Assembly (NCBI RefSeq): GCF_000975155.1
Contig: NZ_BBRG01000001.1
Location: forward strand, 1,264,289 to 1,328,288
Direction of reading: 5' to 3'
DNA: 64,000 nt
Origin: Demequina globuliformis
GTDB taxonomy: Bacteria; Actinomycetota; Actinomycetes; Actinomycetales; Demequinaceae
Below are positions 1 through 7,437 of this stretch, piece after piece (positions within the stretch are counted from its first letter, which is position 1; the number at the start of each line of letters is the position of its first letter). The position numbers were made by a program, and so were the translations under genes. The notes under the pieces are model-generated. The model was not told the DNA's origin. It saw nothing but the letters and a program-made list of their open reading frames with translations, and made no database searches.

Positions 1-29
1 CCTTCCCCGCCCCCTTCCCCGCCCCCTTT

Positions 30-92
30 CCCGCCAAATGGCTCCATTTCGCTGTTTTAGCGCCCTATAACAGGCGTTTTGTGCCACTTCAG
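30..92 (+). repeat. Left 63-bp inverted repeat of element 1
   Basis: It begins CCCGCCAAATGGCTCCATTT and ends GTGCCACTTCAG. It holds nested palindromes: AAATGG-CT-CCATTT, then CTGTT...AACAG around TTAGCGCCCTAT. It is identical, inverted, to 1188-1250, and differs by one base from the solo copy at 46595-46657. Confidence 0.95.
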
Positions 93-249
93 TGGCGCTA
101 GAGGCGCTCACCGGGCCGATGCCGTGGTCACCGCCCGCTCTCGGCGAGGGCTGCCGCTGGCGTCCCCAGGGCTGATGAGCGTGCCCGGTCATCCACGGAT
201 CGTGTCCGCGTGCTGGGCGGGCCAGCGCAGCGTACCTAGCGTCTGTGCC

Positions 250-1182
250 ATGACACCGCGTTCCAGGTTTGCCGTCTTCTCGCTCGTCGCCGCGTTCCAA
301 GACTCTGGGCTGGCTCATCACCGGCGTGAGGTGGAACAACGCTGGTCCACTGCAACCCTGACGGAGGCGTTGCGCTCCGGCGACGTGGTGCGGGTGGGCC
401 CGGCCTTGTATGCGCATCGCGATGCCGCGCACACGCTCGGGTGCAAGCTGTCGGTCGCCGCGCAGTGGCTGCCGGCCAGTGGAGCAGTGGCCGGCCGCGC
501 GGCACTGTGGTGCGCTGGCTGGCGCGATTCCGAGCCTGCCGCGCTCCACGCCGTCGTGCCACGCGTGGTGCGGGCGCCCGCACCACGCGTCCTGACCCTC
601 CGCCGCACTGACGTTCCGATGGATACCGACGTCATTGATGGTGTGCGCGTGGTCAACCCCGCAGATGCCCTGATCCTCGCGTGGCAATGGACGGCTTCAC
701 GTGATCGCATGGGTTTCGCGCTCGATGCCTTCCGGTCAGGGATCGTGGAGCCTCGCGATGTGGCGCGCCGGTCCGCGTTCCATCCGCGGGTGCCCCAACG
801 CGCCCTCCTCGAGGAGGCCTGCTTGCTCGCGAGCCGCGGCGTCACGTCCATGCTGGAGTACCGGGCGCGGACAGAGGTCTTCACCGGCGACGAATGGAGC
901 GACTGGGAGATGCAGGGTGAGGTCCGTGCGGCCGGCCGTACCTTCATCGTCGACTTGCTGCTCCGAGAAGCAAAGGTGGCCGTGGAGTTCGACGGCTCTC
1001 GCTACCACTCCGACGATGCCCGCCGGCGTCGCGACCTTGAGCGCGATGCGTTGCTCGCGAGTGAGGGGTTTGTGACCATCCGCCTCACGTGGGAGGACAT
1101 CGTGGGCCGCCCAGAGTGGTGCCGCGAACAGGTGCGCAAGGTCGTGGCGCAGCGGACTGCGCAGGTGGGGTTTGGTGTCTGA
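250..1182 (+). CDS. DUF559 (VSR-like endonuclease fold) protein with AbiEi-like N-terminus
   Basis: A protein of 310 aa from the ATG at 250. The N-terminal part (roughly residues 20-60) resembles the winged-helix region found in AbiEi-type antitoxins. The C-terminus carries the DUF559 pattern of the PD-(D/E)XK superfamily: FIVDLLL (D235), VEFDGSRYH (E246, D248), then an Arg-rich R-D-x-E-R-D stretch and GFVTIRLTW. This fold includes the VSR mismatch endonuclease; nuclease activity here is inferred. In-frame ATGs at 79 (inside the left repeat) and 175 would lengthen it, but the added residues look like translated repeat and intergenic DNA. No good ribosome binding site precedes 250. It is the only gene between the perfect inverted repeats, so it is the candidate enzyme acting on the repeat family. 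It could also be an ordinary chromosomal DUF559 protein. Confidence 0.8.
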   Translation: MTPRSRFAVFSLVAAFQDSGLAHHRREVEQRWSTATLTEALRSGDVVRVGPALYAHRDAAHTLGCKLSVAAQWLPASGAVAGRAALWCAGWRDSEPAALHAVVPRVVRAPAPRVLTLRRTDVPMDTDVIDGVRVVNPADALILAWQWTASRDRMGFALDAFRSGIVEPRDVARRSAFHPRVPQRALLEEACLLASRGVTSMLEYRARTEVFTGDEWSDWEMQGEVRAAGRTFIVDLLLREAKVAVEFDGSRYHSDDARRRRDLERDALLASEGFVTIRLTWEDIVGRPEWCREQVRKVVAQRTAQVGFGV

Positions 1183-1187
1183 GCGCC

Positions 1188-1250
1188 CTGAAGTGGCACA
1201 AAACGCCTGTTATAGGGCGCTAAAACAGCGAAATGGAGCCATTTGGCGGG
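1188..1250 (-). repeat. Right 63-bp inverted repeat of element 1
   Basis: Exact reverse complement of 30-92. It starts 5 bp after the DUF559 stop codon and lies between that gene and the convergent lipid kinase gene, so it may also act as a transcription terminator. Confidence 0.95.
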
Positions 1251-1310
1251 AGGGGGCGAAGAGGGAAGGGGCGCGGCGGGACGGGGCGGAGCGCGGAAAG
1301 AGCGGCGAAG

Positions 1311-2459
1311 TCAGTCGACCGGGATGCGCACCGTGAGGGCCGCGGGCTCGATGTGGCCGCGCAAGCGGATCGCCCTGCCCAACGACTCTCCGTCCACCTG
1401 GACGCGCTGCGGGCTCTCCATCTCGATCGACACCGACTTGGCGCGCGCATGGTCAATCCGCGAGGTCCGCCAGGCGCGCAGTACTTCTGATTGCTTGATG
1501 CCCGCACCCTGAGCGACGACTGAGCCAAACAGCTCCGTCCACCCGACCAGCCCGCCGCGAGCGTCGAGCGTCGCGATGTCGAGCTCGCCATCAGTGATCG
1601 AGGCATCGGGGATGAGCTGCAGACCGCCGGGAAGGCGCCCCGCATTGGCCAGCAGCACGGTGCGCATCTCCGTGGTGGTGGATGGCCCGTCGTCCACGGC
1701 TACGGTCACCTTCATGCGCTTGTCGCCCAAGTGCTCGATGGCTGCGAAGAAGTAAGCGAGCCAGCCCACACGCTTCTTGAGTGTGGCGTCCGCGCTCGCG
1801 ACCATCTCTGCGTCCATCCCTGCGCCAGCCATCACGAGGAACAGGTGTCGACCGTCCTCGCCATGGCCAGGGAACGCGCGCTCGACGTCCATGTATCCGA
1901 CGTCGACGCGCTGGTCGGCGCCCTCGAGCACGGTGCGGAGCAGCGCGGTCGTGTCCGTCAACGGCAGGTCGAGATTGCGTGCGAACAAGTTTCCGGTCCC
2001 CATGGGGATGATGCCCATGGCGACGTCGGTGCCTGCGAGTGCATCGGCCACCGCACGAACGGTGCCGTCGCCGCCAATGGCGACCACGACATCGGCCCCC
2101 TGCGCGATGGCGGCCGCCGCCTGCCCAGTCCCCGGGTCCTCGACGGTGGTGTGCAGCCACAACGGCTCCGGCAAGTAGCGCTCCGAGCACGCGCGCATGG
2201 CGCGCTCACGCAGTTCCGCGACGCCATTCTTTGACGGGTTGGCGACGAACGCAATGAGTTGCCGCTCGCGTCCGGCGAGGGCGCCCGTGTGTTCGGCGGT
2301 GGCGGCGGAGATGGGCTTGATGCGGAGCATGCGGCGCCAAAACGGCGGCACCGACAAGGGGTCACGCGATCCGATGCGCCGTACGACCGTGATCGCCAGC
2401 GTCAACGCGATCACCGCGATGACAAGGGCGGATACCCCGAGCGTGATGGGCCAGATCAT
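1311..2459 (-). CDS. Diacylglycerol kinase family lipid kinase
   Basis: A protein of 382 aa with one N-terminal membrane segment (about residues 4-27) followed by a DAGK catalytic domain. The family signature GGDGT is at 129-133, and the PMGTGNLFARNL substrate/nucleotide loop is near 150-161. The C-terminal part has the beta-sandwich fold residues typical of YegS/DgkB-like kinases (GGLQLIPDASITDGELD). The family phosphorylates diacylglycerol or related lipids at the membrane with ATP; the exact lipid cannot be told from sequence. It is divergent from serS, with about 40 bp between the two starts, and its 3' end faces the right repeat of element 1. Confidence 0.88.
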   Translation of the reverse strand: MIWPITLGVSALVIAVIALTLAITVVRRIGSRDPLSVPPFWRRMLRIKPISAATAEHTGALAGRERQLIAFVANPSKNGVAELRERAMRACSERYLPEPLWLHTTVEDPGTGQAAAAIAQGADVVVAIGGDGTVRAVADALAGTDVAMGIIPMGTGNLFARNLDLPLTDTTALLRTVLEGADQRVDVGYMDVERAFPGHGEDGRHLFLVMAGAGMDAEMVASADATLKKRVGWLAYFFAAIEHLGDKRMKVTVAVDDGPSTTTEMRTVLLANAGRLPGGLQLIPDASITDGELDIATLDARGGLVGWTELFGSVVAQGAGIKQSEVLRAWRTSRIDHARAKSVSIEMESPQRVQVDGESLGRAIRLRGHIEPAALTVRIPVD

Positions 2460-2500
2460 GACAGGAGCCTACCGAGCCTGCGCCCGTTAGACTCGCGCAC

Positions 2501-3772
2501 ATGATTGACCTCAAGCTTCTGCGTGCTGAGCCCGAGATTGTTCGCGAGAGCCAGCGCTCCCGCGGCGACGACCCTGCGGTGGTGGATCAGGTGCTGGCGG
2601 CGGACGCTGAACAGCGTGCGGCCTTGACGGAGTTCGAGGTCAAGCGCGCTGAGCAAAAGGCGATGGGGAAGCAGGTGGCGCAGGCCCAGGGTGACGAGAA
2701 GCAGGCGCTGCTTGCGCACACCAAGGAGCTGGCAGCTGAGGTCAAGGAGCTGCAGGCGAAGGCCGACGCCGCGGCGACCCGCGCGGTTGAGCTCGCCCGG
2801 TCGCTAGGCAACATTCCTGAGCCGGGCGTGCCGTCCGGTGGCGAAGACGACTTTGCGGTCCTGCGTCACGAGGGCACGGTGCGCGACTTTGCTGCCGAAG
2901 GCATTGAGGTGCAGGACCACCTGGCCATTGGCGAGGGCCTGCAGGCGATCGACATGGAGCGCGGTGCCAAGGTGTCTGGCGCGCGCTTTTACTTCCTCAC
3001 GGGCGTGGGAGCTCAGCTGGAGTTGGCGGTGCTCAACGCCGCGATGAACCTCGCGAGCGAGCGCGGCTTTAGCCCCATGATCACGCCCACGTTGGTGCGC
3101 CCGGAGACCATGGCTGGCACGGGCTTCTTGGGCAAGCACGCCGACGAGATCTACTTCCTTGAGCGCGACGAGCTGTACCTGGTGGGCACCTCCGAGGTTG
3201 CGCTGGCGGGGTATCACTCCGACGAGATCATCGACCTGAGCGATGGCCCCAAGCGCTACGCCGGGTGGAGCGCGTGCTACCGCCGCGAGGCCGGATCGGC
3301 GGGCCGGGACACGCGCGGCATCATTCGCGTCCACCAGTTTCACAAGGTGGAGATGTTTGCCTACACGCGCGCCGAGGATGCCGCTGCGGAGCACGCGCGC
3401 TTCCTGGCCGTCGAGGAGGAGATGCTGAAGGCGCTCGAGTTGCCGTACCGCGTGATTGATACGGCGGCCGGCGACCTGGGCTCGAGCGCTGCCCGCAAGT
3501 TCGACTGCGAAGCGTGGCTGCCGAGCCAGGAGCGGTGGATGGAGGTCACGTCCACCTCAAACTGCACCACCTACCAGGCGCGACGCCTCGCGATTCGCGA
3601 GCGCGTTGACAAGGGCACCACTCCCGTCGCGACCATCAACGGCACCATCGGCACCACGCGGTGGATTGTCGCGTTGCTCGAGAACCACCAGCAGGCGGAC
3701 GGTTCCGTCTATGTCCCCGAGGTGCTGCGCCCGTACCTGGGCGGCCGCGAGGTCCTGACCCCCGTCATTTAG
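2501..3772 (+). CDS. serS: Seryl-tRNA synthetase
   Basis: A protein of 423 aa, the usual bacterial length. It charges tRNA-Ser with serine using ATP in the cytoplasm. Residues about 1-110 form the long antiparallel coiled-coil arm that binds the tRNA variable arm (rich in Glu, Lys, Ala and Gln). The class II aminoacyl-tRNA synthetase motifs follow: motif 2 near 260-285 ([20 protein letters not shown]) and motif 3 near 383-395 ([14 protein letters not shown]). The ATG at 2501 gives the canonical start MIDLKLLR. Two tRNA-Ser genes lie 11 kb downstream. After the stop is a copy of GGGCCGATGCC (3772-3782) followed by GC-rich dyads. Confidence 0.97.
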   Translation: MIDLKLLRAEPEIVRESQRSRGDDPAVVDQVLAADAEQRAALTEFEVKRAEQKAMGKQVAQAQGDEKQALLAHTKELAAEVKELQAKADAAATRAVELARSLGNIPEPGVPSGGEDDFAVLRHEGTVRDFAAEGIEVQDHLAIGEGLQAIDMERGAKVSGARFYFLTGVGAQLELAVLNAAMNLASERGFSPMITPTLVRPETMAGTGFLGKHADEIYFLERDELYLVGTSEVALAGYHSDEIIDLSDGPKRYAGWSACYRREAGSAGRDTRGIIRVHQFHKVEMFAYTRAEDAAAEHARFLAVEEEMLKALELPYRVIDTAAGDLGSSAARKFDCEAWLPSQERWMEVTSTSNCTTYQARRLAIRERVDKGTTPVATINGTIGTTRWIVALLENHQQADGSVYVPEVLRPYLGGREVLTPVI

Positions 3773-3782
3773 GGCCGATGCC
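3772..3782 (+). repeat. Solo GGGCCGATGCC core word
   Basis: The 11-bp core of the dispersed elements occurs alone, directly after the serS stop codon. It is followed by CCGGGGCC, which gives weak dyad symmetry. No 60-bp inverted repeats are present around it. Confidence 0.7.
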
Positions 3783-3874
3783 CCGGGGCCGCACCCTGGC
3801 ACCTCACCTGTGGTGCGGGTCGGGCGGCGTGGGGGCGTCACTGGCGTGTCACCTGGCCGTCGTAGGCTCGTGTC

Positions 3875-4735
3875 ATGAGCCCGGCCCTGGAAGACATGAA
3901 TCCTCCGCTCGGTCCCGACACGTGGAGGCTGCTGGGCCTCGACATTGACGGCACCCTGATGCACTGGGGCGGTGAGATCTCGCCCGCGATTGCGCGGGCC
4001 GTCGAACAGGTGCGGATGTGTCGCAACCACGTCATCCTTGCGACGGGGCGCAACATTGTCGCCACGCTGCCCGTCGCCGAACAGCTCGGGATTCGCCGTG
4101 GCTGGGCCGTGTGTTCCAACGGCGCGGTCACGATTCGCCTGAACCCCGCGACGCCCGGCGGCTACGACATCGTGGAGACCGTGACGTTCAACCCGCGCGC
4201 CGCGCTCGAACTCATCCGGTCGGAGATCCCTGACGCGTTCTTCGCGGTCGAGGACCTGGGCGTGGGTTTCCGCGTCAGCCGCGAGTTCCCGATGGGCGAG
4301 TTGGTGGGGCGCCAGCGGGTAGTCGAGGACTTCGACGAACTGTCCCATGAGGAAGCCACTCGCGTCGTGATCCGCGCTCCGGGCGCGGACGTGAGCCACT
4401 TCGACGACCTCGTCCACCGGATTGGCCTCAACGACGTCACCTATGCCGTCGGGTACTCCGCATGGCTGGACCTCACCCCTCCAGGGGTGACCAAGGCATC
4501 GGCTCTCGAGGCGTTGCGACGCAAACTGGGGGTCTACCCCGACCACACGGTGGCCGTGGGCGACGGCAACAACGACACCGAGATGCTGCGCTGGGCCGGC
4601 CAGTCCGCGGCGATGGGCAGCGCTCCTCGAGAAGTGATGGAGGCGGCCGACGAGGTCGTGGGTTCCGTGGATGAGGACGGCCTGCTCACGGTGCTGGAGC
4701 GCCTGATCGATCCCGAGCGGCTGGCGGTTCTCTAG
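3875..4735 (+). CDS. HAD-superfamily (Cof-type) phosphatase
   Basis: A 286-aa cytoplasmic phosphohydrolase. Haloacid dehalogenase motifs are complete: motif I LDIDGTL (nucleophile D23, acid D25), motif II LATGRN near 54-59, a motif III Lys in VTKASAL near 206, and the motif IV acidic cluster VGDGNNDTEM near 226-236. The large insertion between motifs II and III is a type IIB (Cof) cap. Such enzymes dephosphorylate sugar phosphates, nucleotides or flavin precursors; the substrate is not evident. It lies about 100 bp after serS and just before an AGE-family isomerase, so a sugar-phosphate role would fit but is not demonstrated. Confidence 0.9.
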   Translation: MSPALEDMNPPLGPDTWRLLGLDIDGTLMHWGGEISPAIARAVEQVRMCRNHVILATGRNIVATLPVAEQLGIRRGWAVCSNGAVTIRLNPATPGGYDIVETVTFNPRAALELIRSEIPDAFFAVEDLGVGFRVSREFPMGELVGRQRVVEDFDELSHEEATRVVIRAPGADVSHFDDLVHRIGLNDVTYAVGYSAWLDLTPPGVTKASALEALRRKLGVYPDHTVAVGDGNNDTEMLRWAGQSAAMGSAPREVMEAADEVVGSVDEDGLLTVLERLIDPERLAVL

Positions 4736-4768
4736 GCGCGGGTCGCCGGGCCTCGCTAGGGTGGCGCC

Positions 4769-6001
4769 ATGACGTGGCTGACCACCCCTGCACATCACCG
4801 TTGGCTCGAGTCGGAGAGCGCGCGCCTCCTGGACTTTGGGCGGGGTAGTCGCCACCCGCGCGGCGGGTTTGGCGGCGTCGATGCGCAGGGAACGCTCGCG
4901 GAGGACGCGGACGCCGAACTGTGGATTACCTGCCGCATGACCCACTGCTACGCGCTGGCGACGCTCATGGGCCGGCCGGGTTCGGCTGCGCTCGTCGACC
5001 ACGGCATCGACGCCCTGCGCTCGCGGCTACGGGACGACGAGCACGGTGGCTGGTTCGCCGCGGTAGGTGCCGAGGGCCCCACTGACGACTCCAAGCAGGC
5101 CTACGCGCATGCCTTTGTGGTGCTTGCCGCGTCCTCCGCGGCCGCTGCGGGCAGGCCAGAGGCGCGCGACTTGCTTGACGAGGCGCTCGAGGTGATCGAG
5201 AAGCACTTCTGGGATGACGATGCGCAGACCACGCGCGAGGACTTCAGCCGCGATTGGGAGGCGCTCGAGGACTATCGAGGCTTGAACTCCACGATGCACA
5301 TGGTGGAGGCCTTTATCGCGGCAGCTGACGTCACCGGTGAGCGGGTGTGGCTCGACCGCGCCACGCGGATCGTGGAGCGGGTCATGTATGACCTCGCTCC
5401 GCGCCACGACTGGCGGTTGCCGGAACACTTCGACTCCGCTGGCACGGTCCAGCTCGACTACAACGCAGACGATCCCAAGCATCCGTTCCGGCCCTTTGGC
5501 GCCACCATTGGCCACGGCTTCGAGTGGGCTCGGCTCACCGTGCAGTTGGCGGTGTCCCTGCAGCAGCGAGGGCTAGGGGCACCCGAATGGATGGTGGATT
5601 CGGCGCGTGCGCTCTACGACGCGTCCGCGCGTGACGGTTGGACGGTTGACGGCCAGCGTGGGTTCGTCTACACAGTGGATTGGGAGGGCCAGCCGGTGGT
5701 CCGCGAACGGATGCACTGGGTGAGTGCTGAGGCCATCGCGGCCGCGGCGGTCCTGTGGCGCGCCACCAAGGTGCCGATGTACGCGGAGAATTACCAAGAG
5801 TGGTGGGACTTCGTGGGGGACCACCACCTGGACCTGAAGGACGGGTCGTGGTGGCATGAGCTGGATCCGCACTTGCAGGTAGCGGGCACGGTCTGGCCCG
5901 GCAAGGTGGATCTGTATCACGCGCTCCAGGCGACGCTCATTCCGCGCCTGCCGGTGACGCCTTCGCTGGCCTCGTCGCTGGCGGCGGGCAACCTCCCCTA
6001 A
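4769..6001 (+). CDS. AGE-family sugar epimerase/isomerase (mannose/sulfoquinovose isomerase-like)
   Basis: A 410-aa protein of the N-acylglucosamine 2-epimerase family, an (alpha/alpha)6 barrel. Conserved barrel segments are visible: RMTHCYALATLMG near 51-63, the STMHMVEAF segment near 172, GHGFEWARL near 248, the HWVSAEA segment near 318, and GTVWPGKVDLYHALQ near 375-390. The arrangement resembles the YihS/mannose isomerase branch that interconverts aldoses and ketoses, rather than the nucleotide-dependent GlcNAc epimerases; this sub-family choice is inference. The gene starts at ATG 4769, about 30 bp after the HAD gene, so the two may be co-transcribed. Its stop lies about 15 bp before repeat element 2. 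Confidence 0.8.
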   Translation: MTWLTTPAHHRWLESESARLLDFGRGSRHPRGGFGGVDAQGTLAEDADAELWITCRMTHCYALATLMGRPGSAALVDHGIDALRSRLRDDEHGGWFAAVGAEGPTDDSKQAYAHAFVVLAASSAAAAGRPEARDLLDEALEVIEKHFWDDDAQTTREDFSRDWEALEDYRGLNSTMHMVEAFIAAADVTGERVWLDRATRIVERVMYDLAPRHDWRLPEHFDSAGTVQLDYNADDPKHPFRPFGATIGHGFEWARLTVQLAVSLQQRGLGAPEWMVDSARALYDASARDGWTVDGQRGFVYTVDWEGQPVVRERMHWVSAEAIAAAAVLWRATKVPMYAENYQEWWDFVGDHHLDLKDGSWWHELDPHLQVAGTVWPGKVDLYHALQATLIPRLPVTPSLASSLAAGNLP

Positions 6002-6016
6002 CCCCCGCCCCCCCTT

Positions 6017-6261
6017 CGCCAAATGGCTCCATTTCGTTGTTTTACGGGGCTATAACCGCGGTTTTTTGCCATTTCACAAGGTGGGACCTGTGCGCGGGGT
6101 GCGGCGGCATCGGCCGCACAGCGATGACAGGGACGGGCCGATGCCGTGGTCACGGTGAGTGGGCGTTGTCGCGTGCGCGAGGGGTCGCCGCGCGCCGGCG
6201 CTGAAGCGGCACAAAGTGCGCGTTTTAGGGGGCTATAACAGCCAAATGGAGCCATTTGGCG
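6017..6261. repeat. Dispersed inverted-repeat element 2 (gene-less)
   Basis: The left half 6017-6077 begins CGCCAAATGGCTCCATTT, and the right half 6201-6261 is its inverted, diverged copy ending GAGCCATTTGGCG. The interior carries GGCATCGGCC (about 6108) and GGGCCGATGCCGTGGTCAC (6135-6153); the latter string also follows the left repeat of element 1. No gene is seen between the halves. The element fills almost all of the gap between two convergent genes, so it may act as a bidirectional terminator. Confidence 0.9.
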
Positions 6262-6286
6262 AAAAGCGGGGTGGGGCGCTAGGGCG

Positions 6287-7255
6287 CTAGGACGCCGGGG
6301 TGAGGACCAGCTTGCCGAAGACGCCTCCGGCCCTGAGCGCGTCGTGGGCGGCCTGCGCCTCACTCAACGGATAGGTCGCGTGAATCACCGGCGCCACCTG
6401 CTCCGGAATCCACGGCCACACATGTGCGCGCACCGACGCCACAATCGCGGCCCGTTCGTCGAGCGGCCGCGATCGCAAGGTGGTGCCCACCACCCGCGCG
6501 CGCTTGGCCAACAGCCGCCCCAGGTCGAGTTCGCCGCGCGCACCGCGCTGCAGGCCAATGACGACAAGCGCACCGCCTGTGGTGAGGCACCGGAGGTTGG
6601 CGTCCAGCGCGCCTGCGCCAAGGACGTCGAGGATGACGTCCGCCCCGCCCGCCTCTCTCACCCGTGCGACCACGTCCTCGCTACGGTGGTCGATCGCGAC
6701 GTCCGCGCCAAGGTCGAGGCACCGCTGCACCCGCTCGGGCCCACCGGCAGTGGTCAGCACCCGCATCCCGGCCGCGCGTGCGATCTGGATCGCGAGACTT
6801 CCAACCCCGCCGGAGCCGCCGTGGATCAGGACCGTCTGGCCTGCACGGGCGCCGGCGGCCTCGAAGTTTGACCAGGCCGTGCACGCCGCTTCCATGAGCC
6901 CGCCGGCCGCCACGAGGTCCACGCCGCCGGGTACTGGCAGCACCAGGTCGTGGTGAACGGCAACGCGGTCGGCGTAGCCGCCGCCTGGCAGGAGCGCCAT
7001 GACGGCGTCGCCTGGCCGATGCCCGCTCACCTCAGCGCCCGTCCTCACCACGGTCCCGCTCACTTCAAGACCCGGCCACTCGGGCGCGCCGGGGGGAGGG
7101 GGATAGTGGCCCTCGACCTGGAGTAAGTCGGCCCGATTGACGCCGGCGCCGGCCACATCGATGAGCACGTCGTGCGGCCCTGGTTCAGGTTCGGGCGCCT
7201 GGGCCGGTGCCAGGAATGCCCCAGAAGTTCCCGTCTGGGAAGTGGAAATGATCAC
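6287..7255 (-). CDS. NAD(P)H-quinone oxidoreductase, PIG3 family
   Basis: A 322-aa medium-chain dehydrogenase/reductase with a GroES-like N-terminal domain and a Rossmann domain. The nucleotide-binding loop is GGSGGVGSLA near 146-155. The stretch GGLMEAACTAWSNFE near 118-132 matches the PIG3/zeta-crystallin-like branch. No zinc-ligand cysteines are seen, as expected for quinone reductases. The likely role is NADPH-dependent reduction of quinones or reactive carbonyls in the cytoplasm. It is convergent with the AGE isomerase across repeat element 2, and divergent from the conservon. Confidence 0.85.
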   Translation of the reverse strand: MIISTSQTGTSGAFLAPAQAPEPEPGPHDVLIDVAGAGVNRADLLQVEGHYPPPPGAPEWPGLEVSGTVVRTGAEVSGHRPGDAVMALLPGGGYADRVAVHHDLVLPVPGGVDLVAAGGLMEAACTAWSNFEAAGARAGQTVLIHGGSGGVGSLAIQIARAAGMRVLTTAGGPERVQRCLDLGADVAIDHRSEDVVARVREAGGADVILDVLGAGALDANLRCLTTGGALVVIGLQRGARGELDLGRLLAKRARVVGTTLRSRPLDERAAIVASVRAHVWPWIPEQVAPVIHATYPLSEAQAAHDALRAGGVFGKLVLTPAS

Positions 7256-7437
7256 ACCGCACCCCTAAGGTTTCGCGTCGTCACCGCCACGTTATAGCGT
7301 GTCCACTCAAAGATGGGCTCACATCTCTTCAAGGTTGTTGGTGGACGCGCCGATAACCCGAGGAGCCGGGACGGCAGTGACGTCGCCCCGGTGATTCGTG
7401 TGTGGCGGATCATGATGGCTCGTGAGGGTGAGGGTAA

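Larger units (their letters stand above)
30..1250. mobile_element. Candidate element: DUF559 gene between perfect 63-bp inverted repeats
   Basis: Positions 30-92 and 1188-1250 are exact reverse complements over 63 bp. Between them lie one copy of GGGCCGATGCC (113-123) and a single gene (250-1182) whose stop codon is 5 bp from the right repeat. The same repeats occur at six other places in the window, without a gene. The arrangement looks like an autonomous element with gene-less relatives, but no target-site duplication is visible and no member of the family is shown to move. The alternative is a domesticated repeat pair that happens to flank a gene. Confidence 0.5.

Noticed and set aside
3557-5002. 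481-codon minus-strand frame across serS, the HAD gene and the AGE isomerase gene
   Set aside because: It spans three recognised plus-strand genes and their gaps and has no family features.
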